Shown: piece after piece, positions 1-7,258 of the stretch
How positions within the stretch are numbered: position 1 is the first letter of the stretch
How the letters are laid out: every line of letters starts with the position of its first letter
NCBI GenBank assembly: GCA_900752345.1
Contig: CAADVA010000196.1
Coordinates: forward strand, 1 to 10,605
Direction of reading: 5' to 3'
DNA: 10,605 nt
Source: an uncultured Collinsella sp.
GTDB lineage: Bacteria; Actinomycetota; Coriobacteriia; Coriobacteriales; Coriobacteriaceae
Made by a program: the position numbers and the translations under genes
The notes under the pieces: generated by a model
Told to the model about the DNA's origin: nothing
What the model saw: the letters and a program-made list of their open reading frames with translations, nothing else
Database searches by the model: none

Positions 1-115
1 CCTCGCAGCTCGGCTCACTTCTTACCGACGCTCCCCGATTTCCCGCGCCCTGTGTCCCCCGGTACCGTTCGCCGATTTTTTTGAACTGGATTCTAAAAAT
101 TGAAGAATTGAATGC

Positions 116-144
116 TTGAAACCGGCTGAACGGGGAATTAAACT
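116..144 (+). promoter_or_regulatory. Candidate sigma-70-type promoter for the surface protein
   Basis: TTGAAA at 116-121 matches five of six bases of the -35 consensus. It is followed after exactly 17 bases by TAAACT at 139-144, which matches four of six of the -10 consensus. The predicted transcript would have a leader of about 130 bases. A second pairing with the same spacing, TTCAAA at 169-174 and TAAAAG at 192-197, is about as plausible, so the exact promoter is unsettled. Confidence 0.3.
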
Positions 145-164
145 TGCGTCTCGCGGATTCGACA

Positions 165-180
165 CATATTCAAAAATATG
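165..180. repeat. AT-rich inverted repeat, possible operator
   Basis: CATATT at 165-170 and AATATG at 175-180 are exact reverse complements around a 4-base centre. It lies just downstream of one candidate promoter and overlaps the -35 of the other, a typical place for a repressor or activator site. Size and symmetry are seen directly; a role as an operator is inference, and dyads of this size also arise by chance in AT-rich DNA. Confidence 0.3.
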
Positions 181-266
181 ACCATCGGCTTTAAAAGCGA
201 ACCTAAAACGTAGCACGCATTTGGCCGGGGCACATCCGCGTGGCACATAAGGTTGTTCCATAGACC

Positions 267-272
267 GAAAGG
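267..272 (+). promoter_or_regulatory. Ribosome binding site fixing the surface-protein start
   Basis: GAAAGG lies 7 bases before the ATG at 280. An upstream in-frame TTG at 253 has no comparable site and would put charged residues ahead of the signal peptide, so 280 is preferred. Confidence 0.6.
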
Positions 273-279
273 CACAGGA

Positions 280-3003
280 ATGCTCAAAAAGAAACTGGGG
301 TGCGCTCTCGTCACGCTTGCGATGGTGGCGTCTACGTTCCCGGCGCCGGCCTTGGCCGCCGCCCTGGCGGACACCGCCGGGTCGCCCTCGGCGGCCTCCT
401 ATACGGGGGCGGGCGGCGCCTACACCTTCGAGAAGCTCTCCCACCCCAATATGGGCGTCAGGCAGCCCGACGGCATCGTGGACTACCTCGGCAACGGCGA
501 GGTGGGTATCCCCGACGGCACCACGATTGGTCAGGGCGACCGCGGCCAGAGCTACGCTTGGTCCGCTCTCGCGTACGGCGACGACCTCTACATCGGCACC
601 TGCTATGCCGCCATGGGCAACACGCTGAGCCTCATGTCGAGCACCCTGGGCGACAAGTTCGACAAAGAGACCATGGAGGCCGCCCTGAAGGCCATGTTCA
701 ACGGCACCTTCTACTACGGCCACGACGACGGCGTCGACTCCGGCGGTATCCTCGTCAAGCTCAACACAAAGACGGGCGAGCTCAAGCTCCTCATGTCCCA
801 GTCATCCAACGGGATTGCCCCGCTCTTCCGCAACGGCGTCGTCTACAACGGCAAGCTCTACTTCTGCGGCAGCGTTAAGGCCAACGGCAGCGCCGGCCTG
901 CCCAGCGTCTACGAGATCGACCCCAAGACCGACGAGTATAAGGCCGTCTACGTGGGTCTCTCGAGCATGAAGGACTACGGCGCGGCGTACAAGGCCGGCA
1001 TCTCCACCGGCATCCGCGGCATGTGCGTCTACGACGGCCAGCTCATCATCAGCAACGTCTACATGGACGCCGCCACCGGAAAGAGCGGCGCCACGATCCT
1101 CGCCTCAAGCAACCCCTCCGCGGGCCAGGACAGCTTCACCATGATCGGCGACGAGGAGTCGCTGTTCGGCTACCCCGCCTACCGCTACGCGGACAGCATC
1201 TACGGCGGCTCGATTTGGGACATGGCCGAGTACAATGGCCACCTCTATGTCACCATTTGCACCGGCACGGAGGACAACGCCCCCGACGACAACACGATGC
1301 AGTCCTTCGCCCTCGTCCGCGGCGACAAGAACGCCGACGGCGCCTTTACCTGGACTCCGATCGCCGGCGACCAGCAGCGCGACGGCGCCTGCTACACCTT
1401 CGGCATCGATCCGGCCCGCACCCGCGCCGGCGCGGCGAACCTCATCGTCTACAACGGCTATCTTTACATCGGCGAGTACAACGACGAGGAGATCGCCCTC
1501 GAGCGCATCCTCTTTGACAAGTCCGCCGACGGCGATGGCGGCATGGGCGGCGTCGACTGCAGCTTCGTCAACGCCAACCTTGAGCAGTCCGTCAACCTCT
1601 ACCGTATGGACCAGAACGAGAATATGGAGCTCGTGGTCGGCGACGCCACCGACATGTTTCCCAACGGCAGCCTCTCGGGCCTCGGCCCGGGTTGGGGCCG
1701 CAACGAGAACCAGTACGTCTGGCGTATGGAGGTCTACGACGGCAAGCTCTACATCGGCACCTTCGACACGAGCAGCTTGCTCGAGCCCATCGGCCAGCTC
1801 TCCAACGGCGACATCATAAAGATGACCCCGGACGAGTGGGAGACCCAGATCAAGTACCTGCGCGAGCTCCTCGAGCTGCTGTTCAAGTCCGACGGCGAGG
1901 GCGACGGCTCGAGCGTCAATGCTGTTGCCGAGGGTGACGAGGCCGGTGGCGCCGCGACCGCCGACGACGCCATGGCTTCCGACCTGGGCGACTTTCTCGA
2001 CGAGCTCGAGGGCGCGCAGGACTACCTGAGCGATACCGACGCTGTCGCGCTTGCCGACGAGGGCGACTCCGACTATGCCTCCACCATCGAGGACAAGATC
2101 CAGTACCACCAGGACTTCGCTGACTACTATGAGGCCCTCCTTAAGCGCTTCGAGGAACTTGAAAAGAAGTACGAGCTGCCCGAGGACGTTCGCACGCAGA
2201 TCGAGAAGCTCCTCAACGGCCAGACCCTCGAGGACATCCAGAGCGTCATCAAGTGCCTCGGGTACATGAAGGACGCCACGCGCGGCTTTGACCTCTACGT
2301 TACCGGCGACGGCGTGAACTTCGACGCCGCAACCATCGACGGTTTCGGCGACCCTTACAACCACGGTCTGCGCACCTTCGCCGTGACCAACCGCGGTCTG
2401 TGCATTGGTACCGCCAACCCCTTCAACGGCACGCAGGTCTGGATTCAGCGCAGCGATCTGACGCTCTCCTACGACGCCAACGGCGGCGCGCTGCGCGAGG
2501 ATTTTGCGGCCAGCGATGACGCTGGCGACGGGACCTACGCCCCCGGCGCCAAGGTGACCGTCTGGGAGAACCCGTACGGCCGCGAGGGCTACGAGTTCGC
2601 CGGCTGGAACACCGCTGCCGACGGCACCGGTGAGTCTTGCGAGCCGGGCGACAGGTTCACGCTGAGCGAGTCCACCACCCTCTACGCGCAGTGGAAGCAG
2701 AAAGACGGGCCCATCGAGCCTACCGAGCCGACTGAGCCTACCGATCCGTCCAACCCCGGCGGCGACAACGGCAACAATAACGGCGGCTCCGACAACGGCA
2801 GCAACGGCGGTTCTGACAACAACGGCTCCAACGGCAACGCCGGCTCGACCCAGCAGGCGGGCTCCGGTGCCCGGAAGGGCGGCTCGAGCGTCCCGAAGAC
2901 CGGCGACAATTCCGGCGCGACTGTGCCCGTCGCCGCTGGCGCAGCAGCCCTTGGCGCCCTCTGCGTGGCCTTCGGCCGCAAGAAGCGCGGAAAGAACGAG
3001 TAA
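280..3003 (+). CDS. Sortase-anchored cell-surface protein with propeller-like repeats and InlB repeat
   Basis: This 907-residue protein is exported and fixed to the cell wall. Residues 1-30 form a signal peptide (KKK, hydrophobic core, ALA cleavage sites near 26 or 30). Seven similar strands of the form Y-[DN]-G-x-L-Y-[IV] occur near residues 98, 188, 250, 318, 391, 486 and 703, with the last one degenerate. They suggest a beta-propeller ectodomain. An acidic, helix-prone stretch (about 516-667) lies between the sixth and seventh copies. Residues 727-807 match the InlB/Listeria-Bacteroides repeat (YDANGG, GYEFAGWN, LYAQW). An EPT/DPS segment and a Gly/Asn/Ser linker form the stalk. The sorting signal is VPKTG (871-875), then a hydrophobic segment and RKKR tail. 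Adhesion or glycan binding is a guess; no enzymatic motif was recognised. It appears monocistronic, with its own leader and terminator. Confidence 0.88.
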   Translation: MLKKKLGCALVTLAMVASTFPAPALAAALADTAGSPSAASYTGAGGAYTFEKLSHPNMGVRQPDGIVDYLGNGEVGIPDGTTIGQGDRGQSYAWSALAYGDDLYIGTCYAAMGNTLSLMSSTLGDKFDKETMEAALKAMFNGTFYYGHDDGVDSGGILVKLNTKTGELKLLMSQSSNGIAPLFRNGVVYNGKLYFCGSVKANGSAGLPSVYEIDPKTDEYKAVYVGLSSMKDYGAAYKAGISTGIRGMCVYDGQLIISNVYMDAATGKSGATILASSNPSAGQDSFTMIGDEESLFGYPAYRYADSIYGGSIWDMAEYNGHLYVTICTGTEDNAPDDNTMQSFALVRGDKNADGAFTWTPIAGDQQRDGACYTFGIDPARTRAGAANLIVYNGYLYIGEYNDEEIALERILFDKSADGDGGMGGVDCSFVNANLEQSVNLYRMDQNENMELVVGDATDMFPNGSLSGLGPGWGRNENQYVWRMEVYDGKLYIGTFDTSSLLEPIGQLSNGDIIKMTPDEWETQIKYLRELLELLFKSDGEGDGSSVNAVAEGDEAGGAATADDAMASDLGDFLDELEGAQDYLSDTDAVALADEGDSDYASTIEDKIQYHQDFADYYEALLKRFEELEKKYELPEDVRTQIEKLLNGQTLEDIQSVIKCLGYMKDATRGFDLYVTGDGVNFDAATIDGFGDPYNHGLRTFAVTNRGLCIGTANPFNGTQVWIQRSDLTLSYDANGGALREDFAASDDAGDGTYAPGAKVTVWENPYGREGYEFAGWNTAADGTGESCEPGDRFTLSESTTLYAQWKQKDGPIEPTEPTEPTDPSNPGGDNGNNNGGSDNGSNGGSDNNGSNGNAGSTQQAGSGARKGGSSVPKTGDNSGATVPVAAGAAALGALCVAFGRKKRGKNE

Positions 3004-3059
3004 CGCTTCGGCCGCGACCCCGCGGCCCGACACCCGGCGCATAACCGCCCGCCCCCTGA

Positions 3060-3098
3060 GGCGCGCCGCCCGTCTAACCCGCGGGCGGCGCGCCTTTT
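3060..3098 (+). terminator. Strong intrinsic terminator after the surface protein
   Basis: A perfect 13-bp GC-rich stem (3060-3072 pairing with 3082-3094) with a 9-base loop is followed directly by TTTT and a T-rich GTTGT. It lies 56 bases after the stop codon and isolates the surface-protein gene from the next gene. Confidence 0.9.
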
Positions 3099-3116
3099 GT
3101 TGTCCCAACCCCGGCA

Positions 3117-3122
3117 TAGAAT
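3117..3122 (+). promoter_or_regulatory. Candidate -10 box for the zinc-ribbon gene
   Basis: TAGAAT matches five of six bases of the -10 consensus and lies about 55 bases before the start at 3179, just after the terminator. The -35 region falls in the terminator's T-tract (TTGTTG) at poor spacing, so this is weak support. Confidence 0.25.
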
Positions 3123-3178
3123 CGCGTTCAACCCGCGCTTCTTTGTGAGCGCATATTCCCGGAGATTGGAGCCGCGCC

Positions 3179-3730
3179 ATGAAGTTGACCGACGAAGAGC
3201 TCGACAAAATCATGGAGGACGCCGGCCTTATGCTGGCCGAGCCGCACAACCCCAAGGGGAGCTATCGCAAGGGGGATTGGCTGCTCACGCGCTGCAGGCG
3301 CTGCGGCGTGGTGGCCCACTACCGGCTTACGTACATCTTGGAAAAGACCCAGATCGGCGAGCCGGTGTGCCGCGCCTGCTATTGGCCCGGATGGTACGAG
3401 TGGGGCCACAAGCTCGATGCGCAGGTGATCCAGAAGCATCTCGACGAGGGTTACGACCTCGACTTCCTCATTGATTCCGGCTTTGTTCCTCGCCATCATT
3501 CCCTCAAGATGCCGCAGGCCCAAAAACTCGCCTCCGAGCACGGCTATCACCTTATCGGCATGATCCGCGGCCCCCGCGAGGGCGACGACCTCATGGTCGT
3601 TCGCTGCAACGCCTGCGGCCGCCAGTCGGTCGAGCGCCCCTGCGACGTCGAGTTCGGCTGCACCTGCAAGGGCAACGGCCTGGGCGATCGCAACCCCTAC
3701 CCCGCGGACAAGGCGCTTCCAGCGGAGTAG
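3179..3730 (+). CDS. Small protein with two zinc-ribbon-like cysteine clusters, function unknown
   Basis: A 183-residue cytoplasmic protein with no signal peptide or membrane segment. Two cysteine sets are visible. The first is C39-x2-C42 paired with C64-x2-C67. The second is C143-x2-C146 followed by C155, C161 and C163. Each looks like a zinc knuckle pair of a ribbon or treble-clef fold, with a helical middle part (about 80-125) between them. An acidic helix (3-20) starts the protein. A TTGGAG site (3166-3171) 7 bases before the ATG supports the start. Zinc ribbons often contact nucleic acid or protein partners, but I do not recognise the family and no function is assigned. It has its own upstream terminator and sits 77 bases before the restriction-type gene on the same strand, so co-transcription is possible. 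Confidence 0.75.
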   Translation: MKLTDEELDKIMEDAGLMLAEPHNPKGSYRKGDWLLTRCRRCGVVAHYRLTYILEKTQIGEPVCRACYWPGWYEWGHKLDAQVIQKHLDEGYDLDFLIDSGFVPRHHSLKMPQAQKLASEHGYHLIGMIRGPREGDDLMVVRCNACGRQSVERPCDVEFGCTCKGNGLGDRNPYPADKALPAE

Positions 3731-3795
3731 GGGCACGAGGCCCGGACCGGCCCTGATCGGCTATCCTGGACCAAGTGGCTTAGGCATTGATGACC

Positions 3796-3801
3796 AGGTG
3801 G
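3796..3801 (+). promoter_or_regulatory. Ribosome binding site deciding the PLD-helicase start
   Basis: AGGTGG lies 6 bases before the ATG at 3808. The earlier in-frame starts (TTG 3787, ATG 3790) have no purine-rich site at a useful distance, so the 972-residue form is preferred over the 979-residue form. Confidence 0.6.
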
Positions 3802-3807
3802 TGTGCG

Positions 3808-6726
3808 ATGGCGCAGGTTAACGAGGAGAATTCGCTGGTGTGCGGTCTTCGGGCCGGGTTCGTGGATGCCGGCTCGCCCGCTGATGACCGATGGTCTCCC
3901 AAGGTTATCGCGAACAATAAGTCCAAGGGATCGGATCTTCTTACCGCCATCAAAGAACAGCTCACTACCTGTGACTCGTTTGATTTCTGTGTTGCGTTCA
4001 TTGCCGACAGCGGGCTGCAGCCGCTCGTCGAGGTCTTCTCGGAGCTCAGGCGCCGGGGTGTCCGCGGGCGGCTGCTCACCTCGACCTACCTGAACTTCAA
4101 CTCGCCGGACGCGTTCCGCAAGCTGTTGGAATACGACAACATCGAAGTTCGCATCTATCAGGGAAATCTCCACGCCAAGGGCTATGTGTTCGATTCCGGC
4201 GATACGAGTACCGTGATCGTCGGCAGCTCAAACCTCACCCAAATGGCCCTAACCTGCAACCGTGAGTGGAACATCCTGTTCCGTTCATTCGGTGCGGGCG
4301 GGATACTGCGTTCCATTAAAGAGGAGTTCGCTGAGCTGTGGGGAAGTGCCGAGACCGTTCGCCTTTCGTCTGGCTGGATCTCCGCTTACGAGGAATATCG
4401 AAAAAGCGCTGCGCCTGCAAAGAAGCGCCTCGCTGCTTTCCACGATGAGGCCGACCAGACGTTCAGCGCCTCTGACAAGAAGGGCAAGATCACCCCGAAT
4501 GCGATGCAAGCCCAAGCCCTCGAGGCGCTCGCTGCGCTGCATGGCCGCGGCGAGACTCGCGCCTTGCTTGTTTCGGCAACGGGGACCGGCAAGACATACC
4601 TCTCCGCGTTCGATGTCCTTGCGACGAAGCCCTCGTGCGTGTTGTTCCTGGCTCACCGTCAGCGGATTCTGACGGCTTCGATGGCGAGCTATAAGAAACT
4701 CTTCGGTAACGCATACTCTTATGGCCTTTGGAGCCCCGGCGATGCGGGGGATCGGCCCACCTGCGTGTTCGCCATGTGCTCGACTATTGTTCGCCATCTT
4801 GGTGAATTTGATCCTGCCGAGTTCGACTACATCGTCATCGACGAGGCGCATCGCGTCGGATCCTCCGGTTACCAGAAGATTCTCGACCACTTTAAGCCAA
4901 GGTTCTGCCTCGGCATGACTGCCACTCCGAGCCGAACCGACGGCTTTGATGTCTTCGCGGCATTTAACCATGTGATTGCTTTCCAGATCACACTGCAAGA
5001 TGCTCTTGCGAACGAGATGCTCGCTCCGTTCCATTACTTCGGCATCGCCGACCTCGAGATCGATGACGCGGCGGTGGATGATCCGGGCCTGTTCTCGCGC
5101 CTTACCTCCGATGAGCGAGTGCGGCACATTACCGAGAAGATCGAGGAATACACCGTCGGTAAGTCAAATCGTCGCGGTTTGATCTTCTGCAACAGAAACG
5201 ATGAAGCGGCGGAGCTGTCCCGCAGGTTCAACCAGCTCGGGTATCGCACGACGGCGCTTTCCGGCGCCAACACCGACGCCGAGCGAAACGATGCCATCGC
5301 TCGGCTGGAGTCAGGCGAGCTCGAGTACATCTTCTCGGTCGACATCTTCAATGAGGGAGTGGACATCCCGTCCCTGAACCAGATCGTCATGCTGCGCCGC
5401 ACCGAGTCTGCCATCGTATTTGTCCAACAGCTCGGCCGCGGCCTTCGCAAAGCAGATGACAAGGAGTACGCGCTGGTCCTTGACTTCATCGGGAATTACC
5501 AGCAGAACTTCTTTGTGCCGATCGCCCTTTCCGGAGACCGGACGTACAACAAGGACAACCTGCGCGCCATCGTGAAAGAGGGAAGCTCGGTCATTCCCGG
5601 ATGCTCTACGGTGAGCTTCGACGAGGTCTCTAAGGCGAGGATCTACAAGGCGATCGACGGCGGGGACTTCAGCGGCGCGAAGCTGATTCGTGACGAGTAC
5701 CGTTCCCTTCGCTACATGCTCGGCCACATTCCCGGTCTTGCGGACTTTGATGCGAACGGCGCGATCGACCCGTTGCGACTATTCAAGAAATTCGGGTCTT
5801 ATCACGTGTTTCTTTCCAAATATGAACCGGAGTACGAGACCCGATTCAGCGAGAAGCAGGCAACAATTCTCGAGTTCGTCTCGCGAAAGCTGGCAAATGG
5901 CAAGCGCTATGCCGACCTTGAGCTGCTCAGGGGCCTTGTTGCTGCGCGCATGACCTCGCTTGGCGGCATCAAGGTGGCGGCGTCGCGCGTGTATAGCGAT
6001 GAGGCGTGGAAGCGCTCGATCGGATCGGCTGCCAATCTTCTTTCCGGCGATTTCGGCGCCTCGGGCAAATTCGTGCCGCTCGTACAGAAGACCGCTGAAG
6101 GTTACGAGCTGACGGAGGAGTTCTCGAAGGCGCTTGAGAACGTCGAGTTTAAGCGCCAAGTTCTCGAGGTTCTCGATTTCGGGATAGCCCGCAACAAGGG
6201 GCAGTACGCAAAGACGTATAAGGAGACGGGCTTCGTCCTCAACGCCAAGTACACCTATGAGGAGGTCTGCGGCCTTCTTGGCTGGGACAAGAACATCAGC
6301 GGCCAGAACATCGGCGGCTATAAGTACGATGCAAAGACGAACACCTATCCCGTCTTTATCAACTACGACAAGGACCCGGACATCTCCGAGTCGATTAAAT
6401 ACGAGGACCGGTTCGTCTCCGAGAGCAAGCTCATCGCGATTACCAAGCAGCCCAGAAACATGGACTCGCCCGAGATCAAGCGTCTACAGGCTTGGCCCGG
6501 CAACGGCATGAAGAGCTATCTCTTCGTGAGGAAGAACAAGGACGATAAGGACGGAAGCAAGGAGTTCTACTTCCTCGGCGAGATTCGTCCGACGCAGGAG
6601 TACGCGCCTATAACCATCGCAGGAAAAAGCGCGGTCGAGGTCACGTATGACCTCGACCAGCCGGTTGACCACGGGTTGTTCGCGTACCTTACGAGTAGCA
6701 TTGAGGCGTCGGAGGAAGTTGCCTAG
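3808..6726 (+). CDS. SauUSI-like type IV restriction enzyme (PLD nuclease, SF2 helicase, DUF3427)
   Basis: Predicted single-chain, ATP-dependent endonuclease that cuts foreign DNA carrying modified cytosine, as known for Staphylococcus SauUSI. From the start at 3808 the 972 residues show, in order: a PLD nuclease half (about 35-165) with H122-x-K124-x4-D129 and GSSN (139-142); an SF2 helicase core with Walker A ATGTGKT (257-263), DEAH (345-348), motif III TAT (371-373), a GVDIPSL motif V region near 517-523 and motif VI QQLGRGLRK (540-548) with its arginine fingers; then a long DUF3427 region (about 575-970) ending near FYFLGE (920-925), the part that reads the target in SauUSI. All key residues are present, so the gene looks intact, and length matches the family (about 950). 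Only one HKD is present, so the nuclease probably acts as a dimer. No methyltransferase is nearby, consistent with type IV. Substrate specificity here is inferred. Confidence 0.87.
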   Translation: MAQVNEENSLVCGLRAGFVDAGSPADDRWSPKVIANNKSKGSDLLTAIKEQLTTCDSFDFCVAFIADSGLQPLVEVFSELRRRGVRGRLLTSTYLNFNSPDAFRKLLEYDNIEVRIYQGNLHAKGYVFDSGDTSTVIVGSSNLTQMALTCNREWNILFRSFGAGGILRSIKEEFAELWGSAETVRLSSGWISAYEEYRKSAAPAKKRLAAFHDEADQTFSASDKKGKITPNAMQAQALEALAALHGRGETRALLVSATGTGKTYLSAFDVLATKPSCVLFLAHRQRILTASMASYKKLFGNAYSYGLWSPGDAGDRPTCVFAMCSTIVRHLGEFDPAEFDYIVIDEAHRVGSSGYQKILDHFKPRFCLGMTATPSRTDGFDVFAAFNHVIAFQITLQDALANEMLAPFHYFGIADLEIDDAAVDDPGLFSRLTSDERVRHITEKIEEYTVGKSNRRGLIFCNRNDEAAELSRRFNQLGYRTTALSGANTDAERNDAIARLESGELEYIFSVDIFNEGVDIPSLNQIVMLRRTESAIVFVQQLGRGLRKADDKEYALVLDFIGNYQQNFFVPIALSGDRTYNKDNLRAIVKEGSSVIPGCSTVSFDEVSKARIYKAIDGGDFSGAKLIRDEYRSLRYMLGHIPGLADFDANGAIDPLRLFKKFGSYHVFLSKYEPEYETRFSEKQATILEFVSRKLANGKRYADLELLRGLVAARMTSLGGIKVAASRVYSDEAWKRSIGSAANLLSGDFGASGKFVPLVQKTAEGYELTEEFSKALENVEFKRQVLEVLDFGIARNKGQYAKTYKETGFVLNAKYTYEEVCGLLGWDKNISGQNIGGYKYDAKTNTYPVFINYDKDPDISESIKYEDRFVSESKLIAITKQPRNMDSPEIKRLQAWPGNGMKSYLFVRKNKDDKDGSKEFYFLGEIRPTQEYAPITIAGKSAVEVTYDLDQPVDHGLFAYLTSSIEASEEVA

Positions 6727-6735
6727 GAAACTGCT

Positions 6736-7128
6736 CTACTTGGCAAGCGTCCGCTCGAGCTCTTTGACGACCTTGATGTCGGCGGGGAGCCAGTCGACGT
6801 CCCAAAGGTGGTTGGCGTCGAGCCAGCGCAGGTTCTCGTGCTCGGAGTCGTTGATCACGCCGTCGGCGATGACGCAGGTAAAGCAGTCCATCACGAGGTG
6901 GAACGAGTCGTAGTCGTGCTCGACGCGGCAGAGCTGCTCGAGGTCGGAGACGGTTACGCGCAGCTCCTCTTGGATCTCGCGGATGCACGCCTCGGCACCA
7001 GTCTCGCCGGGTTCGAGCTTGCCGCCGGGGAACTCCCAGCCGTCCTTGAACTCGCCGTAGCCTCGCTGCGCCGCGAGGATATTCTTGCCGTCTTTGATGA
7101 TCGCCGCAGCGACGTGGATCGTCTTCAT
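6736..7128 (-). CDS. MutT-like Nudix (deoxy)nucleoside triphosphate pyrophosphohydrolase
   Basis: A 130-residue Nudix enzyme predicted to hydrolyse a nucleoside triphosphate (8-oxo-dGTP or a modified dCTP/CTP type substrate) to the monophosphate and pyrophosphate. The Nudix box runs from G36 to V58: G36, E42, then REIQEE (50-55) with metal-binding E51, E54 and E55. The box's usual final glycine is R57, a change tolerated in several MutT-type subfamilies. WEFPGG (31-36) and the N-terminal AAAII-x5-ILAAQR pattern are typical of MutT and NudG-like proteins. GAGGA (7137-7141 on the opposite strand) lies 8 bases before the start. It converges on the PLD-helicase gene with 9 bp between stops, and its promoter is divergent from the DUF262 gene. 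It may be a housekeeping pool-sanitiser or a partner of the defence genes; the sequence does not decide. Confidence 0.9.
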   Translation of the reverse strand: MKTIHVAAAIIKDGKNILAAQRGYGEFKDGWEFPGGKLEPGETGAEACIREIQEELRVTVSDLEQLCRVEHDYDSFHLVMDCFTCVIADGVINDSEHENLRWLDANHLWDVDWLPADIKVVKELERTLAK

Positions 7129-7160
7129 ATGTTCTGTCCTCTCGTTTGTTTCCGGCGACC

Positions 7161-7166
7161 AGTATA
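7161..7166 (-). promoter_or_regulatory. Candidate -10 box for the Nudix gene
   Basis: Read on the minus strand this is TATACT, five of six of the -10 consensus, about 33 bases before the start at 7128. No good -35 is seen. The dehydrogenase gene has the same TATACT at 10177-10182, which gives mild support. Confidence 0.3.
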
Positions 7167-7244
7167 GAGCAGGCCGCGTTGAGGTGCCGCTTGCCCATTT
7201 GCTGAATCAAGTATCTAAGTTATGTGGGATCATGGGACGACAAC

Positions 7245-7253
7245 AGAAAGGGG
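7245..7253 (+). promoter_or_regulatory. Ribosome binding site fixing the DUF262 start
   Basis: AGAAAGGGG lies 5 bases before the ATG at 7259. The reading frame is open upstream to 7085, but that part overlaps the Nudix gene and its promoter and lacks a comparable site. An in-frame ATG at 7232 is the only plausible alternative. Confidence 0.6.
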
Positions 7254-7258
7254 TGCTT

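Larger units (their letters stand above)
1..279. other. Non-coding leader upstream of the surface protein
   Basis: I see no credible gene here; reading frames on the minus strand are continuations of the antisense shadow of the surface-protein gene. Positions 1-60 are GC-rich. A run of seven T at 76-82 marks the change to an AT-rich stretch (76-210) that contrasts sharply with the GC-rich gene that follows. The AT-rich part holds spaced TTGAA copies (81, 100, 108, 116), a CATATT/AATATG inverted repeat (165-180) and a GCTTT/AAAGC palindrome (188-198). A long AT-rich leader with short dyads suggests a regulated promoter region. The T-run could be the tail of a terminator for a gene to the left, but only a weak stem precedes it. 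Confidence 0.6.

Noticed and set aside
60..82. Terminator before the surface-protein leader
   Set aside because: There is a good run of seven T, but only very short pairing (CGG with CCG, or the self-complementary CGGTACCG) precedes it, so I cannot support a stable stem.
81..120. CRISPR-like or tandem-repeat array
   Set aside because: Units are only 5-8 bases with no spacers; too short for CRISPR.
1105..3255. 716-codon open frame on the minus strand
   Set aside because: It is antisense to the surface-protein gene, whose signal peptide, InlB repeat and sorting signal prove the plus strand. Its Val/Ala/Leu/Gly-rich low-complexity product is typical of an antisense frame in GC-rich DNA, and it also runs through a strong terminator.
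6689..7210. 173-codon minus-strand frame over the Nudix gene
   Set aside because: Arg-rich product in another frame of the Nudix gene, which has a complete Nudix box in the correct frame.
7085..7258. Upstream extension of the DUF262 protein
   Set aside because: It overlaps the Nudix gene and the divergent promoter region, adds no conserved sequence, and the ATG at 7259 has an excellent ribosome binding site.
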